This document shows positions 1 through 4,833 of a stretch of 9,800 nt of DNA, piece after piece. The stretch's first letter is position 1. Each line of letters opens with the position of its first letter. The stretch lies in NCBI GenBank assembly GCA_030649445.1, contig JAUSKR010000011.1:1-9800 (forward strand), in the 5' to 3' direction. The DNA comes from a bacterium. GTDB lineage: Bacteria > Patescibacteriota > UBA1384 > XYA2-FULL-43-10 > 1-14-0-10-43-13. The notes beneath the pieces are model-generated. The model worked only from the letters and a program-made list of their open reading frames with translations, searched no databases and was not told where the DNA came from. The translations under genes and the position numbers were made by a program.

Positions 1-657
1 ATCAATCTGGTAACCACTATACTTTGGAGCTGTACAATCTTGCCCCTTGACATTCTGAACGGAATTTGCAGGAAATGTTTTCCAGTCAGGAGACGAAACC
101 GTTTTTGAATATTCGCATTGATACTTTTTGCGATGGCCAACCATGATAACAGTCTGATCGGTCAAAGAATATAGAGAGTATTGTGTTCCATCCCAGAACC
201 ACCACTGGTAAGGACAATAGGTGTAAGGAGACTCCATAGTCTTTGTGTCCTCTTTTGAAACATACTTGAGATATTTGCATGTTGAGCCCACAATACTATT
301 ATATTTATATGAACTATCACTTGGTAGTGTCGGTGGACATTCATAGTGGTTCTTATCACTTCCCTGCCAAATCACTACATCATCTGCATACACAGTTATA
401 GCACCGTCGATAGTGATATCAAACCCCTCACAATTTGCCGGAATATTATACTGCTCTCCCGGATTCCGTGTCGCAATGAGTATGCAAGTACGCGCGACAG
501 GATCTCTGAACCAATCTGCGGCGGCAACAGTTTTCTGACTACCTCTAATCAAAACGATCTGCCCCAATGCCAATAATAAGAGCAGGCATGCAAAAACCGT
601 CACAACTCTGAAATGTCGCCTCTTCTTGAGAACATCTGATATTGATATTTTTGCCAT
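1..657 (-). CDS. Membrane-anchored, Cys-rich extracytoplasmic protein (3' end cut off by window)
   Basis: An open frame of 219 codons runs from ATG at 657 to the window edge without a stop, so the C-terminus is missing. The start is supported by GAGGGG just upstream of ATAATG. Residues 1-17 are basic (KKRRHFR), residues 18-37 form one hydrophobic helix (VVTVFACLLLLLALGQ), and the rest is polar, so the protein is probably anchored by its N-terminus with the bulk outside the membrane. Seven cysteines lie outside the helix (58, 76, 107, 127, 148, 181, 208), suggesting disulfides or metal binding. There is an aromatic patch QWWFW at 151-155. I recognise no family; it could be a pilin-like or surface protein, although the typical type IV pilin processing motif (G, then F-T-L-I-E) is not seen. 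It has its own promoter and leader upstream. Confidence 0.75.
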   Translation of the reverse strand, partial: MAKISISDVLKKRRHFRVVTVFACLLLLLALGQIVLIRGSQKTVAAADWFRDPVARTCILIATRNPGEQYNIPANCEGFDITIDGAITVYADDVVIWQGSDKNHYECPPTLPSDSSYKYNSIVGSTCKYLKYVSKEDTKTMESPYTYCPYQWWFWDGTQYSLYSLTDQTVIMVGHRKKYQCEYSKTVSSPDWKTFPANSVQNVKGQDCTAPKYSGYQID

Positions 658-705
658 TATCCCCTCGCTTCGATATTTAATATCTTATATATTAGATTGT
701 GGTTT

Positions 706-760
706 AAACTATTTTCTCACAGCAAAAATAGTTTGGCAAGACCTGAATTTAAAATAGTTA
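706..760 (-). promoter_or_regulatory. Leader with two competing hairpin arms
   Basis: The segment at 706-715 (AAACTATTTT on the + strand) is perfectly complementary to 725-734, and it also pairs with 751-759 (AAAATAGTT). In the minus-strand transcript the two upstream copies are direct repeats that compete for one downstream arm, so two alternative hairpins can form in the leader of the gene at 1-657. Pairing is A/U-rich and therefore weak. No known riboswitch is recognised. The rest of the 661-833 gap is AT-rich and holds only the promoter. Confidence 0.4.
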
Positions 761-770
761 ATATGGCTGT

Positions 771-799
771 ATTATACCGAGAGATATATCGAGAGTCAA
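771..799 (-). promoter_or_regulatory. Sigma-70 type promoter of the Cys-rich membrane protein gene
   Basis: On the minus strand TTGACT (799-794) is followed by 17 bp and TATAAT (776-771). This is close to consensus with ideal spacing. Transcription should begin near 764, giving a leader of roughly 105 bases before the ATG at 657. The strand and position leave the partial gene at 1-657 as the obvious target. Confidence 0.8.
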
Positions 800-825
800 T
801 AATTATATTGCAAAATTGTTTTATT

Positions 826-866
826 AAAAAGGGGTGGCGGACGGGCATGTAGCACCGTCCGCCACC
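826..866 (-). terminator. Rho-independent terminator of the GC-rich lipoprotein gene
   Basis: A perfect 12-bp stem (GGTGGCGGACGG at 833-844 with CCGTCCGCCACC at 855-866) closes a 10-base loop. On the minus strand it is followed by CC and TTTTT (830-826). It lies 21 bases past the TGA at 888-890. The A-run side marks the abrupt left edge of the GC-rich segment. Confidence 0.9.
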
Positions 867-887
867 GAGCGAATCACCGTAGCGGCG

Positions 888-1409
888 TCACTGGAAGACG
901 ACCGCTTGGATGACGCCGAAGCCAGCAACGCTGTCAAACGACGTGATCCTGCCTTCCACCATCCGCCCGACACTCCAGAACGGTCCAGGGAAATCGGAGT
1001 TGTGGAACAGGTAACAGGGCTGACCCCGGGGAAACTGGCCGCCCGTTACCCACTGCCAGACGACCGTGCCGTCCGCCCGGGTGATGGACGGACGCAGCAG
1101 TACCTCTGGAACCGGCGGAATGGGCGGCAATCCGATCTGGACGACCGTGTCGCCGTCGTGCAGCGTCCGCTGCACGACATGCGTCCCCGTCAGGTCGTCC
1201 AACGCCAGAGTGAGTCCCTCGAGGGACTCGGGGATCTGGAGGCGGACAGATATAGAGGTGCCGGGATTGCCGCCGGGATTGCCGCCTCCTCCGTTGCCGC
1301 CACCGTTGTCGTTGCCGCCGGTGCCACCACCGCTGCAGCCGGCCATCAGGCCAGCCATGGCGAGGGTCAGAACCAGACCGACCGTCAGAACCAGACTGCG
1401 TCGCCGCAT
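888..1409 (-). CDS. Putative secreted lipoprotein with Gly/Asn-rich linker, GC-rich gene
   Basis: The gene encodes 173 aa from ATG at 1409, preceded by AGGAG six bases upstream. Residues 1-24 are a lipoprotein signal peptide: MRRR, a hydrophobic core, then L-M-A-G-C with the lipidated cysteine at 25. Residues 26-50 are a flexible linker of Gly, Asn and Pro, followed by a beta-rich globular domain (51-173) with no family I recognise. Base composition and codon use are far more GC-rich than every neighbour, with G or C at nearly all third positions. The gene comes with its own promoter and terminator, so the cassette looks recently acquired from a GC-rich bacterium (inference). The opposite strand also has a long open frame, which is expected from GC-rich codon use; the signal peptide, SD and terminator all favour the minus strand. 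Confidence 0.8.
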   Translation of the reverse strand: MRRRSLVLTVGLVLTLAMAGLMAGCSGGGTGGNDNGGGNGGGGNPGGNPGTSISVRLQIPESLEGLTLALDDLTGTHVVQRTLHDGDTVVQIGLPPIPPVPEVLLRPSITRADGTVVWQWVTGGQFPRGQPCYLFHNSDFPGPFWSVGRMVEGRITSFDSVAGFGVIQAVVFQ

Positions 1410-1471
1410 GGTGCTCTCCTAGGACTTGCGCCGCCGGGATTGGCGGAACGCGCACCTTTTGAGCTACTTAT

Positions 1472-1500
1472 GCTATACCACAGATCATTTTAAAATGCAA
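1472..1500 (-). promoter_or_regulatory. Possible promoter of the lipoprotein gene
   Basis: TTGCAT (1500-1495), 17 bp and TATAGC (1477-1472) lie on the minus strand, about 60 bases upstream of the lipoprotein ATG. The -35 matches consensus in its TTG only and the -10 at four of six positions, but the spacing is ideal. It falls where composition changes from GC-rich to AT-rich. Confidence 0.45.
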
Positions 1501-1517
1501 GGGGGTGGACAAATTAG

Positions 1518-1823
1518 GTAGTGCAGAAGAGGATAATTCCGACTTGACAAACTAAAGTTTGGGCTACGATCAGAAAAGTAGACCAAGCTTCAGCTTGAGA
1601 ATGCCACGCTAAAGCGTGAGCTACGACACATACGTAGACCAAGCTTCAGCTTGTCAACAACACGCTAAAGCGTGAACTACGGCTAGGGCAGTAGACCAAG
1701 CTTCAGCTTGAGGACGACAGACTAAAGTCTGGGCTACGATTGATTGGTAGCACAAGCTTCAGCTTGAGGATGTCACGCTAAAGCGTGAACTACGGCTAGG
1801 GCAGTAGACCAAGCTTCAGCTTG
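1518..1823. repeat. REP-like palindrome array, left block (units A-F)
   Basis: Units of 47 bp repeat every 56-57 bp at 1578-1624 (B), 1634-1680 (C), 1691-1737 (D) and 1747-1793 (E). Each begins GTAG, contains hairpin 1 (AAGC TTCA GCTT), a 7-9 base spacer and hairpin 2 (ACGC TAAA GCGT or AGAC TAAA GTCT), and ends CTAC, which pairs with GTAG to enclose both hairpins. Unit A (1518-1567) starts with GTAG and keeps hairpin 2 (AAAC TAAA GTTT), but its first hairpin is degraded. F (1804-1823) is a left half only, ending one base before the stop of the transposase pseudogene. Linkers are 9-10 bp: GGCTAGGGCA occurs twice and GATTGATTG once. The GTAG tetranucleotide next to a palindrome is the known signature of REP sequences handled by RAYT transposases. 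Confidence 0.9.
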
Positions 1824-2403
1824 CCTAAAAATCATCATTAAAACTCTTGAAATCAACGATCGGATACTTTTCAAAGGCGTCGTCCAAATATTCTTTGCCT
1901 TTTCTTCTGATCCAGGCGTCATAACTAGAAAATTTATAGCTAAAATCTTTCGTCAGACCATGCTTGATCGGATTTTGGTGAAGATAATTTAAATGTTTAA
2001 AAAAATCAGCCTCGTTCCGGATGATATGATCGTAAAAATTCCACCAGATCTTCCGGTCGATTACAGAATCGGCTTTGTTTATTTCTCTGGCGCTCGCACC
2101 ATTTAGCTCGGCCATAAATTTGGACATTTTTTGCGCATCAGCAACTTTGACAATAATGTGATAGTGATTGTGCAAAATGACATAGGCGATCAGAGACTAA
2201 GCGAATTTGGATGTTTTGGCGTGAATTTTTTCGAGCAATATTTCCTTGTATACATCTGGCTGTAAAAACCATTGGCCGTCGACGGTGCGGACGGTGATAA
2301 AATAGAAAGAGTCGTCTTGTTTTATATGACGAGGACGATTGGTTGTGTTTGGTTTGTAATTCGGTCGCATGGTTAAATTATAACACGCTAAAGCGTGAGC
2401 TAC
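1804..2403 (-). mobile_element. IS200/IS605-like RAYT element with hairpin ends
   Basis: The half unit at 1804-1823 (GTAG plus hairpin 1) and the half unit at 2384-2403 (hairpin 2 plus CTAC) together make one complete 47-bp repeat. Between them lies only the transposase pseudogene, whose stop is one base from the left half and whose ATG is 13 bases from the right half. The 600-bp segment therefore has the layout of a Y1 transposon: subterminal hairpin, gene, subterminal hairpin. The complete 47-bp units on both sides equal the two ends joined with the gene removed, i.e. non-autonomous derivatives. That derivation is an inference from the matching ends. Confidence 0.75.
1825..2370 (-). pseudogene. 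Y1/HUH (Transposase_17-type) transposase interrupted by an in-frame amber codon
   Basis: Reading from ATG at 2370, one frame runs 181 codons to TAG at 1825-1827 with a single internal TAG at 2199-2197 (codon 58). Before the stop is MRPNYKPNTT..RPRH plus the beta strand SFYFITVRTVDGQW. After it come SLIAYVILHNHYHIIVK, with the metal-binding HUH pair as H69-Y70-H71, then KIWWNFYDHIIRNEADF and LNYLHQNPIKHGL, with the likely nucleophile Y129. All catalytic parts remain, so one point mutation (for example from TAT or CAG) inactivates it. A fragment starting at TTG 2175 could be translated but would lack the N-terminal strand. No good SD precedes 2370. UAG readthrough is possible but unsupported, since TAG also ends this gene. 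Confidence 0.85.
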
Positions 2404-2544
2404 ATATAAACGTAGATCAAGCTTTAGCTTGAGAACAACAGACTAAAGTCTGGGCTACGATTGATTGGTAGCACAAACTTCAGTTTGAGAATGCCACGCT
2501 AAAGCGTGAACTACGGCTAGGGCAGTAGACCAAGCTTCAGCTTG
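2384..2544. repeat. REP-like palindrome array, right block (units G-J)
   Basis: G (2384-2403) is a right half unit and forms the end of the RAYT element. Complete units follow at 2412-2458 (H) and 2468-2514 (I), then a left half J at 2525-2544. Linkers H-I and I-J are GATTGATTG and GGCTAGGGCA, the same as D-E and E-F in the left block. The 133 bp at 2412-2544 therefore duplicate 1691-1823, with eight differences by my count, all transitions. Unit I carries AAAC/GTTT in hairpin 1 where other units have AAGC/GCTT, a paired change that keeps the stem. Confidence 0.9.
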
Positions 2545-2558
2545 TACGTTGACAATTT

Positions 2559-3318
2559 GGGGACGGTTCTGATTTTAGCTACAAATTTGACGAATTCTAC
2601 TGATTAAGATACAATTCAATCATGCCAAGACTTGCAAGATTTTTACCGCCAAATAATGTTTTCCATATTATGTGCCGCGGAAATAACGGCCAGACTGTTT
2701 TTCGCGACGAGCAAGATTACGCTGTCTACTTGAGATTGTATGTTCGTTTCAGGGCGGAGCATCCTTTCGAACTTTTCCATTATTCTCTGATGCCAAGCCA
2801 TGTTCATCAGTTGATCCGAACTTTACCAGAGTCAGATTATTCCAATTTTATGAAAAGATTGAATCTGAGTTATTTCACCTACTATCGCGACAAATATGGC
2901 TGGAATGGGCATTTCTGGCAAGACCGCTTCAAAAGCAAGCTCATCAGTCAGGATGACTACCTCATCCAATGTGGTAAATACATCGAATTAAATGCCGTCC
3001 GGGCCGGATTAGTCAAAGAGCCAAATGGCTGGCAGTGGTGCAGTTACAAGACGTATTCAGAGGGAAAATCGAATCGCTTGATTACTCTTGACCCGATCTA
3101 CAAATCTCTCGGTGTGACAGATCAAATCCGGCAGGCGGCGTATCAAAAAATGATTTTATCTGAGGTCTTCGATTTTGATAATAAATCGGTGGCGCAGGGC
3201 TCTGAAGAATTTATAACCAAGACTAAGCGGAGAGCAAAATATCATCAAAAACAAAGCGGAACATTCCACTCTTACCCAGAGATTCGTCAAAAGTGAGATC
3301 GAAATCAGAACCGTCCCC
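2559..3318 (+). mobile_element. RAYT-type element bounded by a 17-bp inverted repeat
   Basis: GGGGACGGTTCTGATTT at 2559-2575 is the exact reverse complement of 3302-3318 (AAATCAGAACCGTCCCC). The two copies enclose the intact transposase gene, and the right copy begins five bases after its stop. The ends differ from the GTAG palindromes next door, so this is a separate family. IRs starting GGGGACGGTTCT flanking solitary Y1 transposases are, as far as I recall, common across bacteria. No target duplication is seen, as expected for HUH enzymes. Confidence 0.75.
2622..3296 (+). CDS. REP-associated tyrosine transposase (RAYT, Y1 family)
   Basis: The protein is 224 aa and intact. The N-terminal MPRLARF.PPNNVFHIMCRGNN.Q.VF is the usual RAYT opening strand. 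The HUH metal site is H60-V-H62 in LMPSHVHQLI, WNGHFWQDRFKSKLI spans 94-108, and the nucleophile is probably Y120 in KYIELNAVRAGLV. A C-terminal helical region with LDPIYKSLG follows, and the last 25 or so residues are basic and likely bind DNA. The family cuts and joins single-stranded DNA at hairpins and mobilises REP sequences; this one has its own inverted repeats (2559-2575 and 3302-3318) rather than GTAG units. ATG at 2622 fits family N-termini, but only a weak ribosome site is visible, suggesting low expression. It reads opposite to the pseudogene copy. Confidence 0.9.
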   Translation: MPRLARFLPPNNVFHIMCRGNNGQTVFRDEQDYAVYLRLYVRFRAEHPFELFHYSLMPSHVHQLIRTLPESDYSNFMKRLNLSYFTYYRDKYGWNGHFWQDRFKSKLISQDDYLIQCGKYIELNAVRAGLVKEPNGWQWCSYKTYSEGKSNRLITLDPIYKSLGVTDQIRQAAYQKMILSEVFDFDNKSVAQGSEEFITKTKRRAKYHQKQSGTFHSYPEIRQK

Positions 3319-3322
3319 TATA

Positions 3323-3351
3323 TTGCGTTCTGAATTGTTTTATGTTATGAT
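3323..3351 (+). promoter_or_regulatory. Possible promoter of the helicase-typA operon
   Basis: TTGCGT (3323-3328), 17 bp and TATGAT (3346-3351) lie just beyond the transposon right end. Transcription would start near 3358, giving a leader of about 200 bases that carries the hairpins at 3386-3476 and 3493-3530. A less well spaced alternative is TTGTTT (3335) with TATAAA (3360). Confidence 0.4.
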
Positions 3352-3385
3352 AGCAATGTTATAAAATTGTTCTATAGATTTCCGA

Positions 3386-3476
3386 AAAGTAATTAATAAT
3401 TTCGACGTTCTATACGGCAATTTGGAGTCCGACTGATATAAATATTTAGTCGGCTCTCGAAATTATTAATTACTTT
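3386..3476 (+). repeat. 91-base long hairpin in the helicase leader
   Basis: Positions 3386-3405 (AAAGTAATTAATAATTTCGA) are the exact reverse complement of 3457-3476. Inside, GAG-T-CCGACT (3425-3434) pairs with AGTCGGCTC (3448-3456) with one bulged base, so nearly the whole segment can fold into one rod. It could be a MITE or a regulatory leader element. A T5 run at 3482-3486 follows five bases later, which leaves weak termination possible. Confidence 0.7.
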
Positions 3477-3492
3477 GCCTATTTTTGCGTTT

Positions 3493-3530
3493 GAGACGCT
3501 TAGCGTCTCCACAACCACGCTTAGCGTGGT
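3493..3530 (+). repeat. Tandem GC-rich hairpins before the helicase start
   Basis: GAGACGC TTA GCGTCTC (3493-3509) and ACCACGC TTA GCGTGGT (3514-3530) each form a 7-bp stem with the same TTA loop. TTTGC (3484-3488) can pair with GCAAA (3531-3535) to enclose both. The paired-hairpin layout resembles a REP doublet but differs in sequence from the GTAG units. The second hairpin ends 25 bases before the helicase ATG, ahead of its SD. Confidence 0.7.
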
Positions 3531-3555
3531 GCAAATTCGGGCAATAAAAGGAAAT

Positions 3556-4833
3556 ATGCAACCACGCCACAGCACTATGAGTCGGTTCGGTTCCCGCAGT
3601 CAGTCAGTCGATCATGGCTTTAGCCGAAATAAATCGGCGCGATCCACTTTCAACGGCCGCACCAGATCGTTCTCTTCAAACCCACATTCTCATTCAGGAC
3701 CAAAACGCAGAAGGGGCGAAACGATCGACATCTCGCGTTTTATCCAAAGCTCGTCCGCCAACACGGCGGCAAAAGTCGAGCAGCCGATCGTCAACTCATT
3801 TGACGACTTTTCGCTTGTGCCTGAAATCAAGTCGAATCTAAAATTCAAAAAATACGTCACGCCGACACCGATTCAAGACCAGGCCATTAATTTAATTATC
3901 GATGGCCGCGATCTCATCGGCCTGGCCAGCACCGGCACCGGCAAGACCGGCGCATTTTTGCTGCCACTAATTAACAAGGTAGCAAAAGACAAATCTCAAA
4001 AAGTCCTCATCATCGCGCCGACCCGCGAATTGGCGATGCAGATCGACACCGAATTCCGCCAATTTGCCTGGAACATGCAAATATTCTCGGCTGTTTGCGT
4101 CGGTGGCTCCCCTATCTTCAAACAAATCCACAATCTGATGAGACACCCAAACTTCATCATCGGCACACCGGGCCGGCTCAAAGATTTGTCTGAACGGAAA
4201 AATATTAATTTTTCTGAATTCAATAATATTGTTCTCGATGAAGTTGACCGGATGCTTGACATGGGTTTTGTCGACGAAATCAAGCGAGTCATGGCTGCCC
4301 TGCCCGTTGAGCGCCAAACTCTTTTCTTCTCCGCTACTATGCCAGACAAAATCAAAGACTTGGTCGCTCAATTCCTCAGCAATCCCGTCACCATTAATAT
4401 TAATTCCGGCACTACTGCCAGCAACGTTGAACAGGATATCGTCCGCGTCCATGGAGACAAAAGCGTTAAATTTAACCAGTTGTCTAATCTTCTGCGCCAG
4501 CCGGAGCTAAAAAAGGTTTTGCTCTTTTCTGAAACCAAGCGCGATGTCGAACGCCTGACGAATGATTTAAACCGCGAGGGTTTCAAAGCTGAGTCAATTC
4601 ACGGCAACAAAAAGCAAAATCAGCGCGTCCGCGCCCTGACCGCTTTCCGCAACAATGAGGTAACTATTTTGGTCGCCACCGACGTTGCCGCTCGCGGCCT
4701 CGACATCAAGGACATCAGTCATGTCATCAATTACACTGTCCCGCAAACCTATGATGACTATATTCACCGCATCGGCCGAACCGGCCGCGAAGGCAAAAAA
4801 GGTGTCGCTTTAACTTTCGTCGAGGCACGGTAA
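3556..4833 (+). CDS. DEAD-box ATP-dependent RNA helicase
   Basis: The 425-aa protein has all helicase motifs: Q motif YVTPTPIQDQ (100-109), Walker A ASTGTGKT (124-131), PTRELA (155-160), TPGR (204-207), DEVD in place of DEAD (228-231), SAT (259-261), ATDVAARGLD (374-383) and HRIGRTGR (404-411). The family unwinds short RNA duplexes in ribosome assembly and mRNA decay. The frame is open from an upstream ATG at 3475, but I choose 3556 because AAAGGA precedes it and the upstream part would encode the leader hairpins. Residues 1-60 are rich in Ser and Arg with an RRR run and probably bind RNA. The protein ends soon after motif VI without the usual C-terminal tail. The stop overlaps the typA start by one base (TAATG), so translation is probably coupled. 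Confidence 0.93.
   Translation: MQPRHSTMSRFGSRSQSVDHGFSRNKSARSTFNGRTRSFSSNPHSHSGPKRRRGETIDISRFIQSSSANTAAKVEQPIVNSFDDFSLVPEIKSNLKFKKYVTPTPIQDQAINLIIDGRDLIGLASTGTGKTGAFLLPLINKVAKDKSQKVLIIAPTRELAMQIDTEFRQFAWNMQIFSAVCVGGSPIFKQIHNLMRHPNFIIGTPGRLKDLSERKNINFSEFNNIVLDEVDRMLDMGFVDEIKRVMAALPVERQTLFFSATMPDKIKDLVAQFLSNPVTININSGTTASNVEQDIVRVHGDKSVKFNQLSNLLRQPELKKVLLFSETKRDVERLTNDLNREGFKAESIHGNKKQNQRVRALTAFRNNEVTILVATDVAARGLDIKDISHVINYTVPQTYDDYIHRIGRTGREGKKGVALTFVEAR

Noticed and set aside
346..576. Plus-strand 76-codon frame and the shorter minus frames at 86-359
   Set aside because: They overlap, in other frames or on the other strand, the longer minus-strand gene at 1-657, which has the promoter, SD and signal anchor.
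834..1493. Long plus-strand open frames (also 1066-1422) over the GC-rich segment
   Set aside because: They are antisense shadows of the lipoprotein gene. The minus strand has signal peptide, lipobox, SD and terminator, while the plus frames start inside the terminator stem or within the gene and have no SD.
2197..2199. TAG read as an amino acid (alternative code)
   Set aside because: TAG terminates this gene and ricT, TGA ends several others, and only one internal stop occurs, so a point mutation is simpler.
1578..2514. CRISPR array, because units recur every 56-57 bp
   Set aside because: The repeated part is 47 bp and made of two hairpins, the linkers are only 9-10 bp and reused, and there is no cas gene or leader. 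REP/transposon ends explain it better.
3475..3555. Helicase start at ATG 3475
   Set aside because: It would translate the tandem hairpins and lacks an SD; ATG 3556 has AAAGGA and gives the expected Ser/Arg-rich N-terminus.
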